64,000 nt of DNA, taken from positions 62,001 to 126,000 of the forward strand of contig NZ_FZPH01000019.1 in the NCBI RefSeq assembly GCF_900188485.1, read 5' to 3'. The position numbers and the translations under genes were made by a program. Under the pieces are notes generated by a model, which had not been told where the DNA came from, ran no database searches, and saw only the letters and a list, made by a program, of their open reading frames with translations. This DNA comes from Asanoa hainanensis (lineage in GTDB: Bacteria > Actinomycetota > Actinomycetes > Mycobacteriales > Micromonosporaceae). This document shows positions 1 to 8,310 of the stretch, piece after piece. The number at the start of each line of letters is the position of its first letter. The stretch's first letter is position 1.

Positions 1-1
1 G

Positions 2-997
2 GTACGCGCGTTTCGCTCGGCGGCCAAGACGCTCAGCGGGCTGCCGGCCGGCGAGATCGCCCAGCGCGCGGCGGCCGGCACGCTCACCGAGCTGTCCGGC
101 GTCGGCGACGTGACCGCCCGGTGCGTCACCGAGTCGTTGGCCGGCGAGGAGCCGGTCTACCTGCGCAGACTCAACGCGACCGAGGGTGTCGACCTCGACT
201 CGGCAGCGGCGGCGTTGCGGTCCGCGCTGCGGGGTGACTGCCACACCCACTCCGACTGGTCCGACGGCGGCTCGCCGATCGAGGAGATGGCGCTCGCGGC
301 GGTCGAGCTGGGTCACGAGTACGTGGTGCTGACCGACCACTCCCCTTCGCTGAAGGTGGCGCGGGGCCTGCCGGCCGACCGGCTGAGGAAGCAGCTCGAC
401 TACGTGGCCGCGGTCAACGAGGCGCTGCCGGAAGGCTTCCGGATCCTCACCGGCATCGAGGTCGACATCCTCGCCGACGGCTCGCTCGACCAGGAGGACG
501 AGCTGCTCGCCCGGCTCGACGTGGTCGTCGGCTCGGTGCACAGCGGGCTGCGCGACGAGAGCGCCCGGATGACCCGCCGGATGCTCCGGGCTGTCGAGAA
601 CCCGCACCTTGACGTGCTCGGCCACTGCACGGGCCGCATGGTCGCCAACCGGCCCGCGGGGGCGGAAGGCCCGGGCGACCGCGGCCACCGCAAGCGGCTA
701 CGCCCGCCGTCGGACTTCGACGCGGCCGCGGTCTTCGCCGCGTGCGCCGAACACGGCAAAGCCGTCGAGATCAACTCGCGCCCGGAACGACAGGACCCAC
801 CCAAACGCCTGATCCGGCAGGCCCTCGAAGCTGGCTGCGACTTCACCATCAGCACCGACGCACACGCCCCCGGGCAGCTCGACTGGCAACGCTACGGCTG
901 CGAACGCGCCGCCCTGTGCGGCGTGCCAGCGGACCGCGTCGTCAACACCTGGCCGGCCGCCCAACTCGTGGCCTGGGCCGCCGCCCACGAAAGCTAG
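2..997 (+). CDS. PHP-domain metal-dependent phosphoesterase (5' end outside window)
   Basis: The reading frame is open from base 2, so the gene starts upstream of the window and 331 residues are visible. The N-terminal part looks like the helical and helix-hairpin-helix region found at the front of PolX-like PHP proteins (VRAFRSAAKTL, then LSGVGDVTA). The PHP metal site follows: HTHSDWSDG from about residue 81, TDHS near 112, GIEVDIL, GSVHSG, DVLGHCTGR, EINSRP and STDAH. Such proteins hydrolyse phosphoesters using a trinuclear metal centre. No polymerase palm domain is seen in the visible part. A GTG at 110 is in frame but would remove the helical domain, so it is probably not the start. The exact substrate is unknown. 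Confidence 0.85.
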   Translation, partial: VRAFRSAAKTLSGLPAGEIAQRAAAGTLTELSGVGDVTARCVTESLAGEEPVYLRRLNATEGVDLDSAAAALRSALRGDCHTHSDWSDGGSPIEEMALAAVELGHEYVVLTDHSPSLKVARGLPADRLRKQLDYVAAVNEALPEGFRILTGIEVDILADGSLDQEDELLARLDVVVGSVHSGLRDESARMTRRMLRAVENPHLDVLGHCTGRMVANRPAGAEGPGDRGHRKRLRPPSDFDAAAVFAACAEHGKAVEINSRPERQDPPKRLIRQALEAGCDFTISTDAHAPGQLDWQRYGCERAALCGVPADRVVNTWPAAQLVAWAAAHES

Positions 998-1095
998 ACC
1001 TTCGCGTCGCGGCCTTTCGCGGGCATGGCCCGCCGCCAGGCGCGGCCGAGTGCCGGGCACGACCCAGCGCCAGGCACGACCCAGCGCCAGGCGTG

Positions 1096-1368
1096 GTCTG
1101 TCGCCAAACACCGCCCGCCGCCGGGCACCGGCCCGTCGCTGACCCGCGCACGGCCCGCTGCCGAGTGCGGCACAGAGCCGGGCCGGGTCTGTCGCCAAAC
1201 AGCGCCCGCCGCCGGGCACCGGCCCGTCGCTGACCCGCGCACGGCCGGCTGCCGGGTGCGGCCCAGTGCCGGGCACAGCCCAGTGCCAGGCGTGGTCTGT
1301 CGCCAAACAGCGCCCGTCGCCGGGCACGGGCCCGTCGCTGACCGCGCACGGCCCCCTGCCGGGTGCGG
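1096..1368. repeat. Three imperfect 75-bp direct repeats in an intergenic region
   Basis: The gap between the PHP gene (ends 997) and the EamA gene (ends 1446) has no convincing gene. It holds three copies of a 75-bp unit beginning GTCTGTCGCCAAACA, at 1096-1170, 1187-1261 and 1295-1368. Copies 1 and 2 differ at three positions by eye; copy 3 has one deletion and a few changes. Shorter CCAGCGCCAGGC-like units lie between and before them. All six frames here give only low-complexity Arg/Pro/Ala translations, so I treat it as non-coding. The gap lies between two genes that converge on it, so a role as promoter is unlikely. Confidence 0.8.
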
Positions 1369-1445
1369 CCCGCCCACCACACGCGGCCAATGCGCGCGGC
1401 CCGTCTCTGGGCGCGGCCTTTGCGGTGCGGCGGCCGTCGCTGGGA

Positions 1446-2420
1446 CTAGGCGCGGTCGGTGGCTAGCTCGGCTTCTGGGGCCATTGCGGCCAGGCGGGGG
1501 CGCTTGCGGGTGGCGATCAGGCCCTGGGCGACCGCGACGCCGGCCAGGACGATCACGGCGCCGACCGGCTGGTGCCAGGTGATGTGCTCGTCGAGGGCCA
1601 GTACGCCGAGGACGACGGCGAAGACCGGGATCAGGTAGGTGACCATCGAGGCGGTGGTGGCGCCGACGATTTGGATGTTGCGCATGTTGAGTACGAAGGC
1701 CAGGCCCGTGCCGATCGCGCCCAGGGCCAGGATGCTGGCGATCGCCTTGCCCGACAGGTCGCCCAGCGGGGTTGGTGCGCCGACCGCGAGCGGCGCGACG
1801 ATGGCCAGCGCGATCGTCGCCGTGATCAGTTGACCGGCCGCCAGCGCCAGCCCCGAGGCGCCGCTGTCACTGATGAAGCGCTTCGTGTAGGGGATGGCGA
1901 CCGCGTAGCAGGCCGCCGCCGCGATGCACATCAGTTGGCCGGTGAACTGCGCGCCGCCCAGGCCCTCCCAGACGCCCAGCACGACCAGCACACCGATGAA
2001 ACCGATCAGGAGACCGACCGCTCGGTTGACGGTCATCCGCTCGGTGCGGAACAGGTAGACCGCCAGCGGCAGCACCAGCAGGGCCGTCGTGGCGTTCCAG
2101 ATGCCGGCCAGGGACGACGAGACGCGCTCCTCCCCGTACCCGAAAAGGGTGAATGGCATTGCCGTGCCCACCACGCCGGTGACCGTCAGATGCCCCCATA
2201 GCCGCAGGTCGCGGGGCAACCGGTCGCGGGTCACGGCGATCACGACGAGCAGGGTCAGGACGCCGGCGAGGACTCGGCCGAGCGTCACGTAGAGCGGATG
2301 TAGCTCGGCCACCCCGACCTTGATGAACAGGAAGCTCGAGCCCCAGATGACGCCGAGGAGCACGAATCCAGGCAGCCAGCCGCGGGGGTCGGCCTTGTCA
2401 GGAGTGGTCGCGGTCTTCAC
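1446..2420 (-). CDS. EamA/DMT-family transporter
   Basis: This 324-residue protein has about ten hydrophobic segments arranged as two EamA halves. The first half has the typical opening GVIWGSSFLFIKVG followed by a helix containing LGRVLAG; the second begins near GLGGAQFTGQLMCIAAAACYA. The family exports or exchanges small metabolites such as amino acids across the cytoplasmic membrane, and the substrate cannot be read from sequence. The start is GTG at 2420; an ATG four bases upstream is out of frame. It is transcribed away from the DUF885 gene, with about 120 bp between them. Length is normal for the family. Confidence 0.88.
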   Translation of the reverse strand: MKTATTPDKADPRGWLPGFVLLGVIWGSSFLFIKVGVAELHPLYVTLGRVLAGVLTLLVVIAVTRDRLPRDLRLWGHLTVTGVVGTAMPFTLFGYGEERVSSSLAGIWNATTALLVLPLAVYLFRTERMTVNRAVGLLIGFIGVLVVLGVWEGLGGAQFTGQLMCIAAAACYAVAIPYTKRFISDSGASGLALAAGQLITATIALAIVAPLAVGAPTPLGDLSGKAIASILALGAIGTGLAFVLNMRNIQIVGATTASMVTYLIPVFAVVLGVLALDEHITWHQPVGAVIVLAGVAVAQGLIATRKRPRLAAMAPEAELATDRA

Positions 2421-2530
2421 TCATGACACTTTGCCTTATGGGTACGACAAGAATCGCGCGAGTTTCGGACCTGTCCCTCGACTCGCCCCTACCCGCCGCC
2501 CGCACCCCAAAAATCGTCGGACCCGTGCCG

Positions 2531-2536
2531 TAGGGT
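2531..2536 (+). promoter_or_regulatory. -10 box of a leaderless DUF885 gene
   Basis: TAGGGT lies seven bases before the GTG start codon at 2544, the spacing expected when transcription begins at the first base of the start codon. No Shine-Dalgarno sequence is present. Confidence 0.5.
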
Positions 2537-2543
2537 CGAACGC

Positions 2544-4214
2544 GTGGGACAAATCGATGACCTCGCCAACCATTACGTCGACGAGTGGGCGCCGCTCAAC
2601 CCAGCCGGCGCCACCTTTGTCGGCATCAAGGGCTTCGACGACAAGTTCGAAGACCTCTCACCCGACGGCTTCGCGGCCGGCGCCGACCTGACCAGGCGCA
2701 CACTGAGCGACCTGGCCACCCTCGAGCCCGGCACCGAGTCCGAGCGGGTCGCCAAAGAGGCGATGCAGGAGCGGCTGGGCCTGGAGCTGGCGCGCTACGA
2801 CGCCGGCGAGGTCACCAGCGAGGTCAACGTCATCTCGAGCGCCCTGCACGGTTTGCGCGGTGCGTTCGACCTCATGCCCACCGAGGGCACCGACGCGGTC
2901 GGCAACATCGCGGCCCGGCTCAACGCCTTCCCGCGAGCGGTCGAGCAGCTACAGGTGACGCTGCGCGAGGCCGCGGCGCAGGGCCACGTCAGCTCCCGCC
3001 ACCAGATGATCGAGGTGGCCAAGCAGTGCGACATCTGGACCGACCCGGCGCGCGACAACTTCTTCCACGCCCTCGCCGACCGGCTCGACGCCGACGGCGC
3101 GCTGCGCTCCACGCTCAACCAGGGCGCGGCCGCCTCCACCGCGGCGACCCAGGCGTTCGGCGTCTTCCTGCGCGACGAGCTCGCCCCGCTCGGCCGCGAC
3201 AAGCAGGCCGCGGGTCGTGAGCGCTACCAGCTCGCCTCGCAATACTTCCTCGGAGCCAAGGTCGACCTGGACGAGACGTACGCCTGGGGCTTCGAAGAGC
3301 TGGCCCGCCTCGAGGGTGAGATGCGCAAGGTGGCCGCCCAGATCGTGGGCTCCGGCGCCACGATCGACGACGCGGTGCGCGCCCTCGACGCCGACCCGGC
3401 CCGGCGCATCGAGGGCAAGGAGGCCTTCCGCGACTGGATGCAGAGCCTGGCCGACAAGGCGATCGCCGAGCTGCACGGCACCCACTTCGACATCCCGGAG
3501 CAGGTCCGCCGCATCGAGTGCATGCTGGCGCCGACCAGTGACGGCGGCATCTACTACACGGGCCCGAGCGAAGACTTCAGCCGTCCCGGCCGCATGTGGT
3601 GGGCGGTGCCCGGCGGCCAGACCGATTTCTCCACGTGGAAAGAGGTCACGACCGTCTACCACGAGGGCGTCCCGGGCCACCACCTCCAGGTCGCGCAGAC
3701 CGCCGTGCGCACGGAGCTGCTCAACCGCTACCAGCGGCTGCTGCTCTGGGTCTCCGGACACGGCGAGGGCTGGGCGTTGTACGCCGAGCGCCTCATGGAC
3801 GACCTCGGCTACCTGGCCGACCCGGGCGACCGCCTGGGCATGCTCGACGCACAGGCCTTCCGCGCCGCCCGCGTCATCGTCGACATCGGCATGCACCTCG
3901 AGCTGGAGATCCCGCGCGACAACCCGTTCGGCTTCCACCCCGGCGAGCGCTGGACCCCGGAGCTCGGCTGGGAGTTCATGCGCGCCCACTGCCGCGTGCA
4001 GGACGACGTGCTCCGCTTCGAGCTCAACCGCTACCTCGGGTGGCCGGGCCAGGCGCCGTCCTACAAGGTCGGCGAGCGCATTTGGCTGCAGGCCCGCGAC
4101 GACGCCAAGGCCCGCAAGGGCGCCGACTTCAACCTCAAAGAGTTCCACCGCCAGGCCCTCGACCTGGGCTCGGTCGGCCTCGACCCGCTGAAGGCCGCCC
4201 TGGCTCGCCTCTGA
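2544..4214 (+). CDS. DUF885 family protein (metallopeptidase-like)
   Basis: The 556-residue product matches DUF885 proteins over their whole length. It has the diagnostic motif HEGVPGHH at residues 373-380, preceded by YYTGPSEDFSRPGRMWW and followed by SGHGEGWALYAERLM. The histidines and glutamates of these two segments resemble a gluzincin-like zinc site, so a peptidase or hydrolase activity is expected but not shown. No signal peptide is visible, so it is probably cytoplasmic. The GTG at 2544 is chosen because translation from it gives a complete N-terminus (MGQIDDLANHYVDEW) and a TAGGGT -10 box sits seven bases upstream, which suggests a leaderless mRNA. Confidence 0.88.
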   Translation: MGQIDDLANHYVDEWAPLNPAGATFVGIKGFDDKFEDLSPDGFAAGADLTRRTLSDLATLEPGTESERVAKEAMQERLGLELARYDAGEVTSEVNVISSALHGLRGAFDLMPTEGTDAVGNIAARLNAFPRAVEQLQVTLREAAAQGHVSSRHQMIEVAKQCDIWTDPARDNFFHALADRLDADGALRSTLNQGAAASTAATQAFGVFLRDELAPLGRDKQAAGRERYQLASQYFLGAKVDLDETYAWGFEELARLEGEMRKVAAQIVGSGATIDDAVRALDADPARRIEGKEAFRDWMQSLADKAIAELHGTHFDIPEQVRRIECMLAPTSDGGIYYTGPSEDFSRPGRMWWAVPGGQTDFSTWKEVTTVYHEGVPGHHLQVAQTAVRTELLNRYQRLLLWVSGHGEGWALYAERLMDDLGYLADPGDRLGMLDAQAFRAARVIVDIGMHLELEIPRDNPFGFHPGERWTPELGWEFMRAHCRVQDDVLRFELNRYLGWPGQAPSYKVGERIWLQARDDAKARKGADFNLKEFHRQALDLGSVGLDPLKAALARL

Positions 4215-4223
4215 CCGCGGCCG

Positions 4224-4256
4224 CACGGGAGTGGTCGCGGTGCGATCACTCCCGTG
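4224..4256. terminator. Hairpin between convergent genes
   Basis: Ten-base perfect arms (CACGGGAGTG at 4224-4233 and CACTCCCGTG at 4247-4256) are separated by 13 bases. It lies between the stop of the DUF885 gene (4214) and the stop of the DUF6114 gene (4260). There is no U-tract, so a bidirectional terminator is an inference from position. Confidence 0.55.
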
Positions 4257-4259
4257 GGC

Positions 4260-6197
4260 TCAGGTCGACGCGGATACGAACGATTCGTTCAACGTGGGTG
4301 CGAGCAGTTCGTCGCACGACACATACATCAGGTCGATGCGCGGGTCGTCGAAGTCGATCCTCGGGATCGTCAGCGGTATGCCGTTCGGCGGCAACGGCGA
4401 GTCCGGGGTCAGGGTGAGCTTGATGCCGGCGATCCGGCCGACGAACCGCGACGTGTAGAACGCGACGTCGCCTCGCACGGTCAGGGTGTCGCTTTCGATC
4501 AGCAACGGGGCGCCCGCTTTCTGCGGCACCCGCAACGCGAAGGTGCGGACGAGCGACCGGCTCATGCTGAACTTCAACGACCTGACGTCGCCGGCCGCGG
4601 TGTGCAGCACGTAGATGCCTTCGAGGCGCAGCCCCCACATCGTCAGCTTGGTGCCGGTCAGCAATGACGGCTTGCTGTTCACTGCGGGCACGCTCGGGTC
4701 CGGGCCCAGCAGCGGGACGACGGCGCTCGGCTCCGCGGAGGCGCCCGGAGAGGCGCCGGCACAGTCGCCTGGTGCCGGCTTGCCGCCGACCGCGGAAGGC
4801 GCCGGTTTCGGGCTCGTTCGGGGGCTCGGATCGGGGCCCGGATCCGGCGAGTCGTCATCGCCGCCGCCGAGGATGCCGGTGATCCCGTCGATGATGTCGC
4901 CGAGAATCCCTCGCCGCGGCTTCTCCGGTGTCGGCTGCCCAGCCCCAGCCCCAGGCGACGGCGTGGCGGTGCGCTGACCGGGTGCGGTCTTCGTGGGCTT
5001 CGGGCACGGCGCCGCATACGCGGGCGTCCCGGCCCGCACTGCGACCACCGCACTCAGCCCCAACACCAACAGGAGCACGACGACCGAATAGCCCTGCGGG
5101 CCGCCGTTCCTCCGAGTCGCCGCGGAGGTCTCCCCGATGCCCTCCCTCGGCCACTCGGCCACGAGCCCATCCGACCCATCAGCCGGTGCCCTCAACCGCG
5201 GCGGTGTGGTTGCGAGGGGGTCGCCGCTCGACAAAGAGCGGTCGGCGGCGGGATCGGGAGGGTTTTCTGCGACCACGCGCGCGTTCGAGACGTCGTCCGG
5301 ACCGCGCTGACCGGCAGCCGCGGCACCCGGACCAAGCGTCCCACCGACGCCGTCCACCAGACTCGCCGTCACGCTCCGGTCAGCCCCTGCCCCAATCTGC
5401 GCCATCGGGCCAACCACAACCGGACCCAGCTCCTCCGCGTCAGCCACCCCAGAAACTGGCCGCACGATCGGACCGGCCACCACCGGGCCCGGGGCCTCCG
5501 CGTCAGGCGCCGCCGAAGAAGGGGGTGCGGTTGGATCGGCCACCACCGGACCCGGCGCCGCCTCCGCGTCAGCCACCGGAGAGGGCCGCGCCGTCGGGCC
5601 GGCCACAACCGAACCCAGCGCCTCCGCGTCAGGCGCCGCCGAAGAAGGGGGTGCGGTTGGATCGGCCACCACCGGACCCGGCGCCGCCTCCGCGTCAGCC
5701 ACCGGAGAGGGCCGCGCCGTCGGGCTGGCCACGACCGGACCCGGCGCCTCCGCGTTAGGCGCTGCCGAAGATGGGGGTGCGGTTGGGTCGGTGGCTGTTG
5801 GACTCGACGGCGTGCCTGGTGTCCAGGCGAAGACCAGGCCCGCGCCGACGATGCCGAAGAGTAGGCCGACGAAGAAGCCGCCCAGGTTTATGCCGATCAG
5901 GGAGAACACCGCTGTCACGGCGCCCACTACCGCGTAGAACAGGCGTTGCGCGGGAGTTGTCCAGGTCAGCACGCCGCAGGTCAGCAAGACGGTTGGGATC
6001 AGCCAGGACAGGAAGCCGGTCGGGCCCAGTTGGAAGCTCAGGCCTCCGAGACTCAGCTGCGTGCTCAGGAAGATCTCGGCGGCGCTCAGGACCAGGAACA
6101 GCCCACCCCAGAACGGGCGGGATTCGCGCCAGGCGCGGAAGCGGCGCCGGGCGAGGCCCAGCCGGGCTACGGACAGCCCGCGCATCGTTAGAAACAT
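4260..6197 (-). CDS. DUF6114 membrane protein with Pro/Ala tandem repeats
   Basis: The 645-residue protein begins with an arginine-rich cytoplasmic stretch. Four hydrophobic segments follow (about residues 28-125: FWGGLFLVLSAAEIFLST, then the Gly-rich GINLGGFFVGLLFGIVGAG), which is the DUF6114 domain. A long Pro/Ala/Val linker built on a 42-residue repeat follows. Then come another membrane segment near residue 375-395 (VVVLLLVLGLSAVVAV), a second Pro-rich stretch and a C-terminal domain of about 110 residues. That last part resembles the DUF6230 partner in style (LTGTKLTMWGLRLEGIYVL). ATG 6197 overlaps the end of DUF6230 by ten bases; ATG 6185 is an equally plausible start. Function is unknown. 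Confidence 0.8.
   Translation of the reverse strand: MFLTMRGLSVARLGLARRRFRAWRESRPFWGGLFLVLSAAEIFLSTQLSLGGLSFQLGPTGFLSWLIPTVLLTCGVLTWTTPAQRLFYAVVGAVTAVFSLIGINLGGFFVGLLFGIVGAGLVFAWTPGTPSSPTATDPTAPPSSAAPNAEAPGPVVASPTARPSPVADAEAAPGPVVADPTAPPSSAAPDAEALGSVVAGPTARPSPVADAEAAPGPVVADPTAPPSSAAPDAEAPGPVVAGPIVRPVSGVADAEELGPVVVGPMAQIGAGADRSVTASLVDGVGGTLGPGAAAAGQRGPDDVSNARVVAENPPDPAADRSLSSGDPLATTPPRLRAPADGSDGLVAEWPREGIGETSAATRRNGGPQGYSVVVLLLVLGLSAVVAVRAGTPAYAAPCPKPTKTAPGQRTATPSPGAGAGQPTPEKPRRGILGDIIDGITGILGGGDDDSPDPGPDPSPRTSPKPAPSAVGGKPAPGDCAGASPGASAEPSAVVPLLGPDPSVPAVNSKPSLLTGTKLTMWGLRLEGIYVLHTAAGDVRSLKFSMSRSLVRTFALRVPQKAGAPLLIESDTLTVRGDVAFYTSRFVGRIAGIKLTLTPDSPLPPNGIPLTIPRIDFDDPRIDLMYVSCDELLAPTLNESFVSAST
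5440..5780 (-). repeat. 126-bp tandem repeat inside the DUF6114 gene
   Basis: The marker AGGCGC/AGGCGCT recurs at 5505, 5631 and 5757, exactly 126 bp apart, giving about 2.7 copies. Each unit encodes 42 residues, made of two related 21-residue halves (GPVVADPTAPPSSAAPDAEA and a PTARPSPVADAEAAP type). Two of the copies are nearly identical, so the array is recent or kept uniform by recombination. Confidence 0.85.
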
Positions 6198-6796
6198 TCC
6201 TTGGCGTCGTCGCCGACGTTGACCTTCAGGTGCAGGCCCGTGAGGGTGAAGGTGCCCGCCGTCGTCGACCAGGCGACCTGCTTCAGGTCGTTGATGACGA
6301 TGCGGTCCGACTGTTGGCCGAACGTGCCCGGCTCACCGCTGGTCGCGGCCTTGTCCAGGGAACCCGCGTCCCGGCCGATCTCGATGTTCGTGAACGTCGC
6401 GTCGCCGCGTAGGTCGGTGATGTCCAGGAGCAGGTTGTTGGCTGTCGCGGGCTTGCCGTTGCCGCCCGCGTTGATGGTCAGGACCACCGGCGCGCCCGGG
6501 ACCTTCACCGACTGGCACAGGTTGGTCAGCGTCGCGTGGCGGATCCCCGACACCGCGACCGGGTGTTCGGCGCCCTCGCTGTCCTTCGTGACGCTGCCGT
6601 ACTGGACGAAGCCGTTGCCGACCAACTTGTCCGCCGAGACCTTGAACGTCTGGCCCGAAACGGCGAACGACGCGGCCACCGCACCGTTGGCCATCCCGAA
6701 GACGATGAATCCCGCAGCCGCCAGGGCGGGCACCGAAAAAGCGGCGAACCGCCGCCAACGGGTCCGTCCCCGCGCGGTTTCGAGGCGTTCTGACAT
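6188..6796 (-). CDS. DUF6230 secreted or membrane-anchored protein
   Basis: The 202-residue protein starts with a basic stretch (RGRTRWRRFAAF) and a single hydrophobic segment (about residues 21-43, ending VAASFAVSG), which is a signal peptide or anchor. The rest is a beta-rich DUF6230 domain (FKVSADKLVGNGFVQYGSV, RHATLTNLCQSV, LTGLHLKVNVG). It is the first gene of a two-gene operon with DUF6114, and the two overlap by up to ten bases. A strong ribosome binding site, GGAGGAGG, precedes the ATG. Its promoter carries two copies of a GTTAC-N6-GTAAC palindrome that also occurs at the acyl-CoA dehydrogenase promoter. The function of this family is not known to me. Confidence 0.85.
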   Translation of the reverse strand: MSERLETARGRTRWRRFAAFSVPALAAAGFIVFGMANGAVAASFAVSGQTFKVSADKLVGNGFVQYGSVTKDSEGAEHPVAVSGIRHATLTNLCQSVKVPGAPVVLTINAGGNGKPATANNLLLDITDLRGDATFTNIEIGRDAGSLDKAATSGEPGTFGQQSDRIVINDLKQVAWSTTAGTFTLTGLHLKVNVGDDAKECF

Positions 6797-6810
6797 GGTT
6801 CCTCCTCCGC

Positions 6811-6891
6811 GTTACTCACTGGTAACCGAGACCGGACCGATCGTGCCCCTGCGCGAGGAAGGTCACAACCGATGGGTTACCCGGCAGTAAC
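6811..6891 (-). promoter_or_regulatory. DUF6230 operon promoter with paired palindromic operators
   Basis: On the minus strand, TTGTGA (6863-6868) and CACGAT (6840-6845) are 17 bp apart and form a plausible promoter. GTTAC-N6-GTAAC palindromes lie at 6876-6891, just upstream of the -35 box, and at 6811-6826, between the promoter and the start codon. Their arms are perfect in both. The arrangement is what one expects for a dimeric repressor that binds twice. Confidence 0.6.
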
Positions 6892-7050
6892 CTCGTTGCG
6901 AGCCACCCCACCGAAAGCCGAGCCATGAAATGCCCACAAAGGACCACAGACCATGCCACCAATGACACGCTTCGTGACCAACATATCGACGTGTCACGAT
7001 TTGATAACAGGCACACCAACCCCGCCCCAGGCCATAGGCTGCACGGCGTT

Positions 7051-8268
7051 ATGTCAGCACTGACCCGCCAACCAGCCACCCCGGCCACCGCCACGGGGCG
7101 GCGCATCGCGACCGCCGGCGCCGCCGTTGCCATCGCCGGTGCCCTGACCAACGCGCTCGGCTACCTCGTGCCCGTCATCGGCGCCCGTCAGCTGAGCAGC
7201 GCCGATCTCAGCGCCCTGGCCACCATGCTCGGCCTGACCGCCATCGCGTCCGTGCCCGGGCTCGGGCTCCAGATCGCGATCGCCGTGCACCGCGCTCGCA
7301 ACGGCGCCGGGCAGACCGGCCGGATCAGCCTGTTGACCTCGCTCATCTGCGCCGGCACGCTGCTCGTTCTCGCCCCGGCGCTGGTGCGGGTGTTCGACCT
7401 GCCGGCCGGCTACGCGCTGCTGGCCGCGGTCGCCACCGTGCCCAACGTGCTCGCGGGTCGCTGGCTCGGCGAGCTCCAGGGCGACGAGCGCTTCCTGCGC
7501 CTCGCGGCCGGTATGGCGATCCTCGCGCTCGGCCGCTACGCGGGCCTGATCGGCGGCCTGGTCGCCGGCGCGGGCCTGACCACCTCACTGGTCGTCGGCG
7601 CCGTCGTGGCCTGGCTGATCCCACCCGCCCTGGCCATCCTCAGCAGGACCGACCAGCCGCACGTCGCCGACGCCATCCGCGCCCGCGAGGTGCTCACCGC
7701 CTGCTCGGCGACGCTGGCGATGCTGGTTGCCTCGTACGCCGACCTGCTCCTCGCCCGCCATCTGCTGACCGCGGACGCCTCCGGCGCGTACTCCGTCGGC
7801 ACGGTGTTGACCAAGGGTGCGCTCTGGGCGCCGCAGGTGGTCACCGTGCTGGCCCTGCCCCGCCTCGCTCAGGGCAACCGGCGTGCGCTACGCACCGCGC
7901 TGCTCCTGGTTGCCGCCAGCGGCGCCGTCCTGATCGCCGCGTCCGCCCTGGCCGGCGGCTTCGCCTTCGGGCTGGCCGGCGGCGCCGACTACACCCACCT
8001 GGGCCGCTACGCACCGGTCTTCGCCGCCACCGGCGCGCTTTACGCACTGGTCTTCGTGCTGGTCAACGACCGCGTCGCCACGGCGACCAAGTGGGCGTCG
8101 GCCCCCGTCTGGATCGCCTGCGCCGCGCTGGTCGTCGTCGCCGAGTTCGTCGCGCCGCACACCCTCGCCGGTGTCATGTGGAGCGCCCTCGGCGCCGCAG
8201 CCCTCGCGATAACCCTGTGCGCCGCCGGCAACGCGGTCGACAAGATGAGGCGATCGCCGTCGCGATAA
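7051..8268 (+). CDS. Polysaccharide flippase-like membrane protein (Wzx/MATE type)
   Basis: From ATG 7051 the product has 405 residues and about twelve hydrophobic helices. The pattern fits the polysaccharide-biosynthesis (Wzx-like) branch of the MOP flippases: GALTNALGYLVPVIGARQLSSADL near the start, a paired-helix pattern, and SYADLLLARHLLTADASGAYSVG at mid-length, which is a typical family segment. It probably moves a lipid-linked glycan across the membrane. An ATG at 6925 is in frame, but the extra 42 residues are polar and unlike the family, so I prefer 7051. No glycosyltransferase genes adjoin it. Its last codons lie in one copy of a 49-bp direct repeat. Confidence 0.75.
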   Translation: MSALTRQPATPATATGRRIATAGAAVAIAGALTNALGYLVPVIGARQLSSADLSALATMLGLTAIASVPGLGLQIAIAVHRARNGAGQTGRISLLTSLICAGTLLVLAPALVRVFDLPAGYALLAAVATVPNVLAGRWLGELQGDERFLRLAAGMAILALGRYAGLIGGLVAGAGLTTSLVVGAVVAWLIPPALAILSRTDQPHVADAIRAREVLTACSATLAMLVASYADLLLARHLLTADASGAYSVGTVLTKGALWAPQVVTVLALPRLAQGNRRALRTALLLVAASGAVLIAASALAGGFAFGLAGGADYTHLGRYAPVFAATGALYALVFVLVNDRVATATKWASAPVWIACAALVVVAEFVAPHTLAGVMWSALGAAALAITLCAAGNAVDKMRRSPSR

Positions 8269-8310
8269 CCCAGTGCGCCGCCAGCAACCCGGTCGACAAA
8301 ATGGGCCGAT
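8206..8310 (+). repeat. Local 56-bp-offset duplication at a gene junction
   Basis: A 49-bp segment starting GCGATAACCC occurs at 8206-8254 and again at 8262-8310, with seven mismatches by eye. The first copy encodes the C-terminus of the flippase. The second covers the intergenic gap and supplies the first two bases of the GNAT start codon. Confidence 0.85.

Noticed and set aside
1025-1582. Open frames through the three 75-bp repeats
   Set aside because: The translations are Arg/Pro/Ala-rich without any fold, differ between copies and have no ribosome binding site.
6925-7050. Upstream ATG start for the flippase
   Set aside because: The added 42 residues are polar and unlike the family, and the stretch is less GC-rich than coding DNA around it.
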